DNA from: Polymyxa betae
Taxonomy: Eukaryota; Endomyxa; Phytomyxea; Plasmodiophorida; Plasmodiophoridae
DNA length: 54,592 nucleotides
Direction of reading: 5' to 3'
NCBI GenBank assembly: GCA_003693705.1
Contig: RBZT01000398.1
Location: 1-54,592, forward strand
The position numbers were made by a program, and so were the translations under genes. The first letter of the stretch is position 1. Each line of letters starts with the position of its first letter. Positions 20,358 through 31,760 of this stretch are shown piece by piece. Under the pieces are notes generated by a model. That model was not told where the DNA came from, did not search any database, and saw nothing but the letters and a program-made list of their open reading frames with translations.

Positions 20358-22323
20358 TTATTCTAATTCTTCATAAATGCGCATCGGAAATCGCTGATGG
20401 TTTTTGTATTTCTTAACAGCATATTCTATTTGACGAGATGTCAAAGGCTTACCTTCTTTGTCTCTCAGACAATAGGCGTGCATATATCGATAACATTTTC
20501 TGGCAAAACGCCTGATTTGAGAGATCTCGACACTTTTTAAAGCCAATGGAACATCGATTTGAAGGTCCGTAAAAGATTAAGTGCAATTGCGAGGCGTGAA
20601 TGGCTTACAGACGGCCCAGAACATCCCAATCAAGTTGAATTCGCAAGATTTCGGATAAAAATCGATCTTGAATCCGTCATGGTTCTCAATGACATCCTGG
20701 AGCCATTCCTTTCTGCTCACGAAAATCCGGTTGTTCACTCAGAAATTGTCGGGCTCCTTGAAGGGATAACGTCCAGTCCCATAACCCCCTTCCCTGCAAT
20801 ATTGATTTTAGCCCCAAAGGCTGCCCATTCCCGTTAACCATCTTCTGAGTTTTCCTGACACCGTCGCCGTCAATATACCAGCCGTCGCGCTGTGGTTTGA
20901 CATTGACACCGTTCCTTTAACGGAAGAATCTTGGAATTTGACGCATCCGGTGCAAAGGCATGATGATTCTGTGAATCATCGAAGAATCTTGAACATAGGA
21001 ATCACCTGACTCTCAACTTGATTGACGAGGTCAGCATTTTCCAGTATCCATCGCTGTTTTTTCCAGGCTTGATGATAACAAACGATTCTTGGAAACATCA
21101 GGATGCTGGGCAACCAGATCAGGAGGCAATTCCATTAGTCCATGGCATTCACAAAGGAACGCTGAAACCATAATGCTCCTTCCTTCACCTTTTGGCCTAA
21201 GGATGTTACGCTCTTCGTCCATCCAGATAGTCTTACGACCATCGTGGGAGATGAAGCAAGATTCATCATGAGTAACAAGGACGAGCTTTCTTTCGGCTTC
21301 AGCGAGATCGCGCTCGATCACAGTATCCATCTCATCCCCGACAAACTTCGCCATTCGATTTTCATAGATATTCATTCGCCAAAGAAACAGTCCACGATAC
21401 TGCACAACGTCTTCCCGTTCATGACCGTCGTTGTAGACCCCCCGTTTGAATTCATTGTAGCGCAAACCCAAATCGTGCATCCAGCGAACTGCTGTGAAAT
21501 CGGAAATCTTGATGGGATTGCTCATTTTGAGCTTCACATGCATTTGAGATTCGACCCAGTTTGCAAACGAAGCACCACAAATTGTGTCGGGATTTTGCGA
21601 TTGCAGCCATGCTCGGCAGGCAGTTCTGACTTCCTCATCGTGAAGTAGACTCGGCGTTTTCACATGACCCTTGCCGATGAATCGGAAGTCTGTGGTGAGA
21701 TAGAAAGAAATGAGCCCAAAATTTAATTCTGCGACCTTGACAGGCGGCAATTTTATGCCGAAAATGGGTTGAGGCGACTTCGTTAGATGCTGCAATTTTC
21801 CCAATCTTCTTCGTTCAAAGCGTGAGATAAGTCTCGATTGCCAGAAAAGGAACAAATTCGTATTTTGGCATCGTTAGCCTCTGCTCATCCGTCTTATTGT
21901 GTGAAATGTCGGTAATGTGGCTGATCTTCTGTAATGAGTCTGCAACCGAGAGCTTCTGCTGTTCAGATTCGGTATCTGATTGAGACAATACATCACTGGA
22001 CGTTTCAGCATGGACGTGCTGATCACGATCATGATGAACGTTCTGCATTGGGCGGAAATATTGAGTGATCTTTGGAGCATTTGAGATGCTGGATAATTTT
22101 GCATCTTTGGCCTTCCGTATCCTCCATTGAGTCGTACGACTGGATCCTGTGTATGATCCCCGGAGATAATTTCCATGCAAGAGCCAAACGCAGCTTTTTT
22201 ATTTTTTCCGGTTGAGTTTTGCAGAATTGTATTTTGTGAAACGTTAATGTTCTCGCCCTCAGTCGTCGATATAGCGCTATATTGCTTGCTGCTGAAAAGG
22301 TCAACCTCTGTGCTCAGTAGCAA
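20358..22323 (-). pseudogene. Tc1/mariner-like DDE transposase (Rhizophagus/Albugo-like family)
   Basis: Minus strand, N- to C-terminus: a Ser-rich N-terminus with GSYTGSSRTTQWRIRKAK and ISNAPKITQYFRP (22180-22080), a helix-turn-helix region with WLQSQNPDTICGASFANWVE and SDFTAVRWMHDLGLRYNEFKRG (21670-21440), LVLVTHDESCFISHDGRKTIW (first D, about 21290), LRPKGEGRSIMVSAFLCE (21190), FDDSQNHHAFAPDA (second D, about 20985-20945), further decayed sequence, and IRRFARKCYRYMHAY...RQIEYAVKKYKNHQRFP (20520-20390), the typical C-terminal tail. Several frame changes and stops lie between 20560 and 21030. The order and tail are those of a DDE_3-type transposase expanded in glomeromycete fungi and some oomycetes. 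Confidence 0.85.
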
Positions 22324-22848
22324 TCAGTTTCTGCACAATTTTTTTTGGACACCGAAAATCCGGTTTTTTCCAGTTTTTCCAGTCTCATGTTCGAGCACCA
22401 ACAAGTGCGCACACGCACTTTTTGTCCATTCATGATGTCATCTGTGAACCAAGCTAAATGGTTCTGTGAATACGTCTCCGAAATCATAGGGGCTGCAGCA
22501 GCATCGTTCCGAGCAGTATCATGGAAGAGGAAATGGAAAGCCCATTTCGGGATAAGCTTAAGGGCTTGCTGCGGGTATGGTCCAATATCCGAAATTCCGA
22601 CAAGTACCTGCGCCGAGAGCACCTTCTAATGGGACTAAATTTTCTACAATGTTACCGACCCGAGGAAGTTGCTTGTCCAGTATTTAAGTAGTCAGCAAAG
22701 AATTACAGGAAATGGGTTTGGTTTGTAGTTGAGCAAATCTCAAAACTAGATTACGTAATAAATTTTGCTTTTAAATGATTGGTCTTTTCGTTGACTGTTA
22801 ACGATTCAGATTCAATGGGAAGACCGGTGGGAATATTGGAGCCAGTTA
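22324..22848. other. No gene recognised
   Basis: Open frames on both strands here lack any motif. The stretch may include the left end of the mariner-like element and the 5' part of the following gypsy fragment. Confidence 0.3.
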
Positions 22849-23290
22849 GTGCCATCCTGTACTCTCGATGGGACCGATTTTTGGGTATTTGAACAAGCAT
22901 TATTTAACAAAAACGACAACGAATTGTTACAGAAATTTGTGGAAGAACTGATGAAATACGGATTGGTCTATGAGAATCAGAATTCAAAATGGGCCTCTCC
23001 AGAGGTAGTAGTGAAAAATGCTGACGGCGGAAAACCAATGTGCGTTGATCAGAGGAGTGTGAGTGCTATCAGCGAGAGTACAGCATCTCCCATGCCGTTT
23101 CTGGAATCCATTGTTAACTATTTAGCAGGATCCCGGCACTGGTTCAAACTAGACGCATTCAAAGGGTTCTGGATGATGTCGTTAGCTGAAGACTGTCAAG
23201 AAATGTTCTTCTCATTTATGACAGATAGAGGCGTTTATACGCTAAGAAGGTCCATGCATTGAACTGAACGATCCAGTTTCAGGCTAGGAT
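22849..23290 (+). pseudogene. Gypsy reverse transcriptase fragment
   Basis: Reads LLQKFVEELMKYGLVYENQN, SKWASPEVVVKNADGGKPMC, ISESTASPMPFLESIVNYLA, GSRHWFKLDAFKGFWMM and SFMTDRGVYTLRRSM. It is nearly the same as the RT start at 44780-45100, so it derives from the same gypsy family. It stops where RSIQGA would be expected and is followed by the tandem-repeat tract. The catalytic (I)DD motif is absent, so it cannot be functional. Confidence 0.85.
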
Positions 23291-23307
23291 GGCTGGAGTC
23301 TTTAAAG

Positions 23308-24480
23308 TTTTGAAATCGGGCAATTGAGAAAATAATAGTGAATACTTCAACTTTCCCCTTCATCGCGGCCATCGACACCAGCAAACGCTGTATCTATAGC
23401 AAGAGTAAATCAAGAGCAAACTTTCTAAGCATGAACCAAGCTAACTACCACAAGATTAAATGACCGGTAGGGCCAACATAGAGAGAGCGGTTTCATAGGA
23501 ATTCGTCAGAAAAATCACAAAACCACATGCAGTCCATGTTTCACAAAATAAAACAACATAATAAACATTTTAAGTGATTAACCTTTGTAACAAAGCGATA
23601 CAATTTTGAAATCGGGCATAGCCGCCCCCGAATGGATGAAAATGAGAACATAATTGTGAATACTTCAACTTTCTTCGTCATCGCGGCCACCGACACCAGC
23701 AAACGCTGTACCAATCGCAAGATTAAGTCCGTAGCAAACTTTCTAAGCATGAACCAATCTAGCTAACTCAAGATTCAAATTATAATCAATCACCGGTAGT
23801 GCCATTATAGAGACAGGGGGTTCAAAGCATAACTTCTGAAAGATCCAAAACCACATGCAGTCCCTATTTAACAGAAGACGACAGCTTATAAACATTATAT
23901 TTTATAACATAATAAAATTGAGATAAAGCGATGAAATTTTGGAATTGGGCATAACCGCCCCCGAACAGATGAAAACTGAAAAGATAATTGTGAATACGTC
24001 AACCTTCTTCGTCATCGCTGCCACCGACGACAACAAAGGTTATACCCATAGCAAGAGTCAGTCAAAAGGAACATTGTGAAGCATGAACCAAACCAGCAAA
24101 TAAAATTTCAAACCAGAAGCAATGACCAGTAGGGCCATTTTTATGACAGAGTGCTAAATTTCAGAGCTTCAGAGAAAACGAACCCATCTATAGATCATCG
24201 TGCATAATAGGTATCATAGTAAAAGCATTCAAAGAAAGCGATGGGAAATTTTGGAATTGGGCATAGCCGCCCCCGAACAGATGCAAAATGAGTAGAAAAT
24301 AGTGAAAATTACAACCTTTGCGATCGCTACCGCCGACCCCAGTAACAAATTTACCTATAGAAAGAGTGATTTACGAGCGAACCTTTCAAGAAAGAATCAG
24401 ACCAGTTAATGACCTTTAAATAGGAGCGATGCGTCTGCGACTTCAATCTCTGCTAGCAGAAACCAAAACCGGTATTGCTG
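23308..24480. repeat. Four diverged tandem repeats of about 300 bp
   Basis: Units start near 23308, 23604, 23937 and 24249 (spacings 296, 333 and 312 bp). Each begins TTTTG(A/G)AAT(C/T)GGGCA. Units 2-4 carry a GC-rich core GCCCCCGAA..GATG (with GGGC/GCCC able to pair), missing from unit 1. Other blocks conserved between units are GCGGCCACCGACACCAGC, CTTTCTAAGCATGAACCAA, GACCGGTAGGGCCA and AAACCACATGCAGTCC. No tRNA, 5S, U-snRNA or retroelement signature recognised. Function unknown: satellite, tandem noncoding RNA or amplified small gene are all possible. Confidence 0.8.
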
Positions 24481-24977
24481 CATATGAAAAGCCTGCTAGC
24501 TAACTTTGAATAACTTCGACATGCATGTGGTCACAGAAGAACCGGCCCGCTCTCGCAGCTGCAGCAGTACAGAACTTGATTACAGCGGTTGTAGCATAAA
24601 TTTCGAGATCATTATCGAATGAGCACCTAAGAAGCATCTTATTCAAATACAGTTTCGCTTTACAACAGTAATATATTTACATTTTCTGGTTATGGGATAT
24701 TGTGATTCACAAACGCATGAAAAAGCAACTGGTTTCTTCACAGAAAGCAGAATTTAGCAGAGCCCTAACAGCGTGGAATGCTACTTCGAAGCGCACTTCT
24801 GAAAAAACGCAGATTTTTTGCAGACACGTCATTATAATGCAGATATACGCATTGATTCACAAAACTCTGCTGATAAATGCGGGAAAAAGCAGAACTGCGC
24901 GTTTCCGATGTTTCACCTGCATTCGATTGTGTGATATTTGAAGTTGACGATTGCTACAAAGATTTCTTTAGGTTGAA

Positions 24978-25127
24978 ATGAGCGTCGTGATCACTGAGGA
25001 GCTAAATAAGCAAGAAACGGTCGATTACCGAGATGGTGTCGTCGTCGATGATTTGAAAGCAGCGGATATCGACAAAGACAATTATGAAGAGAAGCAGCTT
25101 GAAGACGTTGAAGACAACCCTTGTTAA
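24978..25127 (+). CDS. Short acidic open frame, 49 residues
   Basis: ATG at 24978, TAA ending at 25127. It reads MSVVITEELNKQETVDYRDG and ends in an acidic run EEKQLEDVEDNPC. Strong Asp/Glu bias makes it look like a 5' exon or a gag/accessory leader rather than a complete protein. No homology recognised. It lies just before the minus-strand gypsy piece and does not share its strand. Confidence 0.25.
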   Translation: MSVVITEELNKQETVDYRDGVVVDDLKAADIDKDNYEEKQLEDVEDNPC

Positions 25128-25157
25128 CAGACCGGCCCACACAATGTCAGTACCTGC

Positions 25158-26300
25158 GATGTGACGAATTCGGTACTTGTCAGGAAGCAGCTTTGTCGCC
25201 CATCGCTCCCGACGGTTGCAAACTTAACGAAGCTTCTCATTCGCCCAAGCGGACGGATTCATAATGCAGACGAGATTGCGATGGTCGGCGAAGATTGCGA
25301 GCCCCTTCTCCCTCAACAGGAAGTGTCCCAGACGGCCTGTCGACTCGATGATGGGAAACGCGTCCTTCTCGATAGTCGACCAGTTCATTGACTGTCCTTT
25401 GAATGTGGCACTCAAAAAAAACCTGCGGCTCGTGACGTTGTTCGTAGGCGTCCTCCTTATCCACGTCAGCCTCTGGTATCTGAGTGAGCATCATGAACCA
25501 CTGCAGGTCACTAGTATTAGAGAATAAAAAGCGCATCTTCTTACTGTTAGGATGGGCTAGCTGAACCGTGTCAGCAACGAGGACTTTTGCTTTCCGAATC
25601 GTTTTGCGATCCCCTTTGTTCCATCCGGCTTGCTCTAACGAGATCTTATTCATAGCTTTCCGCGGACTCGACCCAGCAAGTTGAGCAGCTTGATTCTTCG
25701 CCTCCTGGAGTAGGTCAATGTGATTCGCGAAGTTGGTATTCGATTAACGAAGCCATCCATTGCGCAGACGAACTGCTGTACGTCGCGTCCAGTCTAATGC
25801 TCTTCCATCGTCGCCAGTGAGTCGACAAGCTTCGAATCGAACCGTATACCTGTTTCGGAAATGATGCTTCCACACCAATGAGCTTGACGATTAAACAAAT
25901 CACAGTGGAGAGCGTTCAACTTTATCCCGTAAAAGTCCAAACGTTTAAAGACTAATCTTACATTCTCCAAAAGTTCAGAAGCGCTCTTTGCAATAAATCA
26001 TCAACCCATAACAACACTGATTTGTAAAGGTGGTCACCCAATGACTCTTGCATTCCCGCCTGGAAGCAAGCGACAGCATCTGTAGCTCCTTGGAAGATTC
26101 CGGACAGAATATACACGCGTTCATCGGTCACGAGCGAGAATAGTTCTTGACAATCTTTCGCCAGCAAGAATTGCCAATAACCCTTAGACGCATCCAGAAT
26201 AGCGAAGAAACTGACTCCGACTAGACGTCCGAGCACTATCTCAAACCAGGGCATCGGCCACGATATCGCCTCCGCTTCTTCATTAATAGCTCGAGGTCAT
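25158..26300 (-). pseudogene. Gypsy RT/RNase H fragment
   Basis: Minus strand: MPWFEIVLGRLVGVSFFAILD, SKGYWQFLLAKDCQELFSLV, GIFQGATDAVACFQAGMQE and LLWVDDLLQRAL (26254-25960) give the RT core with the DD pair. 25653-25237 and an overlapping frame cover the RNase H part: SATFKGQSMNWSTIEKDAFP, IIESTGRLGHFLLREKGLAI and FADHRNLVCIMNPSAW. This is a different gypsy subfamily from the 43-48 kb element (WVDDLL, GATDAVA). Frame changes near 25700-25950 and no gag or integrase next to it. Confidence 0.8.
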
Positions 26301-27124
26301 TGGTTATAAGGTAGCCGCGTCAGGCTTCCGTACGACAAACACCGGTGATGTAAATCTCGACTGAATGTTCCTATAAATATAGGTCTTAGCCTCCAGTTAT
26401 TTCACGAAATCACCTAAGAAATCAGAATAAATAGGTGGGCACTGTGGAACTCATCTTGATTAGAGACAAATCTCAACAGCACATAGAATAGTTCTCGACT
26501 GTCTTTGCATGCCTTGCGATGCTTGTATTTCAAGGCTTCGCCATAACACGCATCGCTTCTGGCTTCACCGATTGCACTATTAGCTTCGCCTTCTGTTTGT
26601 GACCAGCTTCATGGTTAAAGATCTCAGATCAAACATGTCTCATAACGATGTCATTGAAATCCAAGGAATGCTTCATGAGAGTGGCATCCGTTGCCGGATC
26701 GATAAGTCATACTTCTGCTCGTCCCTGACGATTCTCTCACAGTAGTTCAGGACATCATTAGGCTTGAGCAAGCTTTGGCTTTGTAGATATCGCTCCAGAT
26801 GGCCGTCGGTCATCATCTTCCGGAACATCTCGGATCCTTAGCTCACAGATCACTTGAAGCAACCTCGGCTCGTTTGAAAGGAGCAGACTTATAAGATTAA
26901 TCTGTTGAAGCCAGAGCAAGTTTTGGAATTCGGATTAATTTGAATGAAGAGAGGCTAAGGTACCTAAATATCACTCGTGCAATGCACGGCCTTTATTTCA
27001 GCTTCAATAGTTATTGTTTATTTAGAGATCTGGTTATATGAGGTAACTGGAACAGGACTTACTTATGGGACCTCTTTCCAGACTCATCTTGGCCAGTAGG
27101 TCCTCGAACTTCAACTCGCCCCCT
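26301..27124. other. No clear gene; possible decayed gypsy 5' region
   Basis: Downstream of the RT start on the minus strand I can read only scattered segments such as GHKQKAKLIVQSVKPEAMRVMAKP without a recognised domain. It may be gag-protease sequence of the 25158-26300 element. Confidence 0.3.
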
Positions 27125-28525
27125 CTAGGAGCTGGCTGTAGGGTTGTTGATACCGCTCTGGTCCCGGCACCACGTGAGCTTCACTGCGTTCGTAGGTTTT
27201 GTGAGAAAATCTGCAATCATCTCAGCGGGTACGTGATGCAATACAATTTCTGATGCTTTGATCATTTCTTTTGTAGAGTGGAACTTAACATCGATATGTT
27301 TGGTGCGAGGGTCCGCTCTGGAATTCTTACTTAACAGTATGCAGCCTCTATTGTCAGCGTATATTGGTGTGGCCGAATCTTGTTTAAACCCCAAATCAAC
27401 CAGCACTTTTCGAAGCCATACAGATTCCCTGGTTGCGCACATAGTGCAATATATTCTGCTTCGACATATGATAAGGCTCCTGTGCTTTGGAGCTTTGACT
27501 TCCATGAAACTGGACCTCCAGCATACATAAAAATATATCCTGATGCATATTTCCGACGATCTAGGTCCGCGGCCCAGTCTGAGTCCGTGAAACCATGCAG
27601 TGGGTCATCCGGCTGTTTGACATAGTTTAAGGTCATATGCCTTGTGCCAGAAAGGTATCGGAGGACCCTTTGCGCTGCATGCCAGTGTTGTTTGCCAGGA
27701 TTTGATATAAATCTGCACAGGGTGCCAGTAGCAGTGGCAATATCCGGTCTTGTGTTTCCGGCTAACCAATTCAGGCTGCCAACTAGCTCCCCATAGGGAG
27801 TTTGTTTCATTTCCGATTTCTCTGCATCTGTTTGAGGAGCCATTGACATTGATAATTGGTATCCTGGTTGCATCGGAGTTGTGACGGGATTGCATTCACG
27901 CATATTGAATTTGTCAAGAAGCTGCTCGATATATTCTGTCTGATCCAACATGATGGCCCCGTTAGATGCGTAACGTAGACTCATACTTAATAATCAATTT
28001 GGGATACCTAGATCGGTTAAATTCCATTTTGAAGATAATTTGTCCACGACATTATTACATAAGTTCAAATCGCTGTGAACAATGAGCAGATCATCGACAT
28101 GTGTGGCAATCATGATGAGCTGGGATGAGTCTCTATACAAGTAGATGCAGGGGTCTGCTGCTCCTTGTGAAGTTCACGTGTGATGTAAGGAACTTGTCTA
28201 GTTCAGTGTTCCAAACCATTTCTGCCTGTGTAAGCCCGTAAAGTGATTTCTTGAGCTTACAGACTTTATGCTCCAACCCAGGTAATATGAAGGCCTCTGG
28301 TTGAGACATGTATATGGACTGTTCACGGGCGCCGTTTAAGAATGCCCCAACAACATCTACTTGGCGCATCTGCAAACCATGCTGTAATGCGAGAGCGATA
28401 AGAAGGCGTATAGATTGCTGATGTGCCACAGGAGCGAAGGTCTCATCGTAATCAAGACCATATCGTTGCGAGAAAACATCCTGAAACTTAGGAACTTTAC
28501 AAAGAAACTTCCATACTTCTAGCAT
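27125..28525 (-). pseudogene. Ty1/copia RT-RNase H fragment
   Basis: Minus strand: FSQRYGLDYDETFAPVAHQQ, QMRQVDVVGAFLNGAREQSI, YMSQPEAF and CKLKKSLYGLTQAE (28470-28230) are classic RVT_2 motifs. The catalytic box reads THVDDLLIVHSD near 28085, YVDD in most copia. 27984-27600 gives the RNase H N-terminus (NWLAGNTRPDIATATGTLCR, VLRYLSGTRHM, GFTDSDWAADLDRRKYASGY). 27505-27125 gives IYADNRGCILLSKNSRADPR, TKHIDVKFH and VPAEMIADFLTKP, the copia end. Two frame changes, a stop in LGIPN, and loss of gag, protease and integrase upstream of 28525. Confidence 0.9.
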
Positions 28526-28527
28526 TG

Positions 28528-28823
28528 TTAAATTTCAGTTTTTTCGACATCTAAATACATCTGATTCGGAGTGGCAGTGATATTGGTATAGTGACCGATC
28601 AATGTGGAAACTTGTGGTTGAATCACTTTTCTCCATTGATTTTGGCAATCGATTTCGGTGCGCTCAGATCCTTCACCGATGACTGTCTTAAACTGAGCAA
28701 AAAATGACCTACGATATTGCTTCGCACTCTGGGACACATCTTTGCTCGAATCGTGGCTAGCGAACACCACTGATCTAGCCATAAAACGTTTTCAGCTGAC
28801 GTCCAGACCTTGCCCTTCAACAT
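28528..28823 (-). pseudogene. Myb/SANT-like fragment
   Basis: Reads QYRRSFFAQFKTVIGEGSER, TEIDCQNQWRKVIQPQVSTL and IGHYTNI. The spacing of aromatic residues and the WRKV helix resemble Myb/SANT or trihelix-like proteins found with Harbinger elements or as stand-alone genes in oomycetes. An overlapping frame (28823-28623) gives the upstream helix. It directly abuts the truncated copia start at 28525, so the copia fragment and this gene were brought together by insertion or deletion. Confidence 0.4.
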
Positions 28824-28949
28824 TTTCGATGTAGATCAGAGTGAGCTCTTCTCGTCGTGCAGCACGTTCCTGTCGAAGAAACAACGTCGGAACTGGGTGT
28901 CTCGAAGTTTGGCTATCAAGCCAAACTGAGGATTTTGGTTAAGGAATCC

Positions 28950-29350
28950 AAGAAATGGTGCCGTTGGACGTTGGCTCACCATTGGTGGGGTATTGTTTGC
29001 CAAAAAAGCCCTTGACATTGGCTTTGGTTGCGCATTGGAGATGCTCGAAGGGTGCATGGCAAACAAAGTTAGGACCTGATCAGCCTGCTAACGTTCGCTT
29101 CGTTATGCAACTGATGCCAAATACAGCACGGTTTAAATGCAAGACGATTCAATACAAGCCGGAAGGCAGAACATTTGAAGAATTTTATTGAAAAACTGCT
29201 ACAGTACGGACTTATATATGAGCCCCCTAATACAAAATGGGCTTCTCCGGTTGTAGTAGTCAAGAATGCAGACGAGGAAAAGCGCATGTGAGTCGATTTA
29301 CGCGCAGTTATCGCCGTCAGTGAAAGTACGGCATGGCCTATGCTAAACAA
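28950..29350 (+). pseudogene. Gypsy protease-RT junction fragment
   Basis: Reads KLGPDQPANVRFVMQLMPNT, FKCKTIQYKPEG, then in the next frame KLLQYGLIYEPPNTKWASPV, VVVKNADEEKRM, a TGA, and VDLRAVIAVSESTAWPM. This aligns with 44640-44940 of the better preserved gypsy element. The stop within RM-VDL and a frame change near 29190 show decay. It ends abruptly at about 29345. Confidence 0.75.
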
Positions 29351-29503
29351 AATTGTATATTTGGTCTGGACCTGTATTGGTCCGACCTGTCGTCATATAC
29401 GAACAGATACGCGCACCAACTCCAAGCATTTTCTTGTTTTGCTGTTTTACAAGCGTTGAATTTCTTCTGTGATTGCTCTGAGAAGCGTTTTTCCAACATA
29501 TTT

Positions 29504-30400
29504 TCAGCAGTCGAGGAAAGTCGTGGTGCTGTTTTTAGAACCAGCCTTGATTGACTTTTTCTCTTTTATGGTCACCGGTTTGCTATCATTCGAATCTTTG
29601 ACAGGTCGAGTGAGCATATCGGCCCATACTTTGAGATGACCGGGAATGTATTCGATGGCGTAGTTTAAACTGCTTAAAAGCAAACTCCATCGGTGCAGCT
29701 TGTCAATAAAATGTCTTTTCAACGGAACTGAAGAAGATTCGGGATTCAAAATAAACTTTAAATTTCGATGATCAGTAACAATTCGAAAAGGACGGTCAAA
29801 AAGGAGATGGTAATCGAAACGATCAACAGCTTTCTATATGCTTATCATCCTCCAGCTCAATTTTATGAAATTTCAACTCAGACTCAATAGCAAATCGAAA
29901 ACGAGCCGGGCGTAATGACGCAAGCAAAAAATTAATATAAGTTTTGGAACCACGATGCGACGTAAACATATCTTCCAACTGATAATCTTCATCGGCTTAT
30001 TCATTCTCGAAATTAAATCAGTAATACGCGCCTGAGGCCGTAAATTGACATTCATTTTCACTTCCGATGCCATAATATACTCAAATTGCATGGCTATGGA
30101 ATCGATCAGCTTTTAACTGATTATCCAGAAACGCCAACAAGGTTTCGTCTGATATATCTTTTTTCTGCTCATTTGTCAAATGAAAATCTTCAATAGTAGA
30201 CCACAAATGAGGATCAATCATTGACTTCAAAGATCGAGGTTTAACAGCTGCCGCCATTCCCTGATCCTGAGCATCCTTGAAACTGTCCTTATAGCGAGTA
30301 ATCTTACGATTAAATGAAACAATTTTTCGAGGATTTAGTCTTCAAAGTCGGTGACCACTCAACTTAAAAAAAAAACAGTAAATTTCGTCTCCTCTACCTC
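29504..30400 (-). pseudogene. Internally deleted gypsy element (gag joined to RNase H)
   Basis: Minus strand from 30300: ITRYKDSFKDAQDQGMAAAV, KPRSLKSMIDPHLWSTIEDF and SDETLLAFLDNQLKADRF, then (30091-29873) MASEVKMNVNLRPQARITDL are gag, comparable to 14636-14200. Immediately after, at 29830-29504, comes FDRPFRIVTDHRNLKFILNP, HRWSLLLSSLNYAIEYIPGH and VWADMLTRP, the end of RNase H. Protease, all of RT and the knuckle are missing, so a deletion of roughly 2-3 kb has occurred. It would be non-autonomous at best. Confidence 0.75.
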
Positions 30401-30683
30401 CATGCTATCAGAGCGAACCCGATCAATCTTCGCAAGATCATCAAGGGTTTGCATCTAAACAGCTCCAGGACATTTAACGTAGTGCTTGTCCATGTAGGAT
30501 GTCAAACTACAAAGATCTTTGTGTAAGCTCCAACCTTTAATAGAAGAAATAAAACTCTGCTTTATATTCATCTCTTAAAGTCTTTAATATTCATCTCGGA
30601 GACTGAAGTTCATCGACCAAATAGTTCATGTTGTCGAGTCGCGCTACGCCAGTCCACACAATAAGGTAGGCTGCATACAGCGA

Positions 30684-31055
30684 ATGTGCGCAGTCGCTCA
30701 GATTATTTCTGCGTGCACACCTGTTAATGATATCCGATTAGATCTGATATCCGATGTCATGACCAGTACACCGGCAATATCGGTTATCAGAATATCTACG
30801 GTACATGGTCTTCAAATTCCTCACAATGGTTATGTCCCTTCATCCGGTACATGTTGCTCCTGGTGTGCTCCTCCGCAATATGACCGTCCAGCGTACTCTG
30901 ATGCATATAGATTCTATCACAAAAACTGCGTGGAATGTTTGGTTGATCATCATCTCTTTGATGCTTTTGAGAAATGTGACGCTTGGAATAATACGAGTCG
31001 AGCAAACACTTTGTCGCAACTGCTGCATTGCATTGCCTCCATCCTATCTGTGTGA
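30684..31055 (+). CDS. Unidentified open frame, Cys/His-containing
   Basis: Reads SGTCCSWCAPPQYDRPAYSD, AYRFYHKNCVECLVDHHLFD and AFEKCDAWNNTSRANTLSQL. Spaced Cys and His residues suggest a metal-binding or secreted Cys-rich segment, but the opposite strand (31092-30796) is open too and also Cys/His-rich, so neither can be preferred. It lies between gypsy fragments and is not recognised as part of one. Confidence 0.2.
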   Translation: MCAVAQIISACTPVNDIRLDLISDVMTSTPAISVIRISTVHGLQIPHNGYVPSSGTCCSWCAPPQYDRPAYSDAYRFYHKNCVECLVDHHLFDAFEKCDAWNNTSRANTLSQLLHCIASILSV

Positions 31056-31195
31056 AATCAAATCTCGACCCAAAGACTTCTAACAGAACCACGAACGACT
31101 ATCCGAACAACTTAACATCTCAGTGAAACAAGATGACGAGTTTTTATATAAAGTTGCGACAACTGGAAGTAGGCGCGACCCCCGGAGCGCTTTGT

Positions 31196-31760
31196 TTAGT
31201 CACATATGATTCGTGACAATCGCGATTCTGTGACTGTAGGGACGCCGACCATCGCAGTCTCCTGGTCAAGCAGCATCACAGCTGCACAGGCTGTACGTGT
31301 CAATGCCTGGAACAATTTGGATAAGGTATCAGGTAGAATGTGCAAGATCATGGCGTGTGCACGATTATAAAGTCGTGATTGGGGATTGGGTTGATCCAGT
31401 CCGCCACAGGGGAGACACGTCAACACGGAAGAGACGTCCCTCTGAGTCAACAGAAATGAGAGTGCTGTGTGAGCCGAAAAAGTTTGAAATAACGCACCCT
31501 TAAATATTTTGGATCCGTTTGAAAGCAAAAATTATCGCTAGCACTTCCTCCTTGGGTGCTGAGTAGTTTCTCTCTGACGTGTGCAGCGCCCGTGCGGCGA
31601 ACATGTTATTGAATCGATTGTTCGTAACGGCATTCTTTGAATCATTTCGTAATTGATACAGCGCCGCGTCAATCCCGGTGTCTGAGACATCGGATGCGAT
31701 GCGAAAAAACCATAAAAATCTTGGAAATTTAACAAACATTCAAGCTTGCAACACGTTTTT
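31196..31760 (-). pseudogene. Gypsy RNase H fragment
   Basis: Minus strand: WFFRIASDVSDTGIDAALYQ near 31710, FAARALHTSERNYSAPKEEV and LAIIFAFKRIQNI near 31500, the standard Ty3/gypsy RNase H N-terminus (ASDAS..G.GA.L.Q, ...L...E..Y...E.E.LAI). After a stop, FQTFSAHTALSFLLTQRDVS (31490-31420) continues as the TDHKAL..L...... strand. It differs from the RNase H at 45.7 kb, so it is a separate gypsy lineage. Confidence 0.75.

Noticed and set aside
23308-24480. Array of 5S rRNA, tRNA or spliceosomal RNA genes
   Set aside because: No A/B-box pair, 5S consensus or U1/U2/U5/U6 sequence found in the repeat units, though the unit size would fit.
23308-24480. CRISPR array
   Set aside because: Units are about 300 bp and diverged, and the window is eukaryotic.
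30684-31092. Cys/His-rich frames on both strands resembling zinc fingers
   Set aside because: Both strands are open with irregular Cys/His spacing, no domain pattern fits, and the stretch lies between gypsy fragments.
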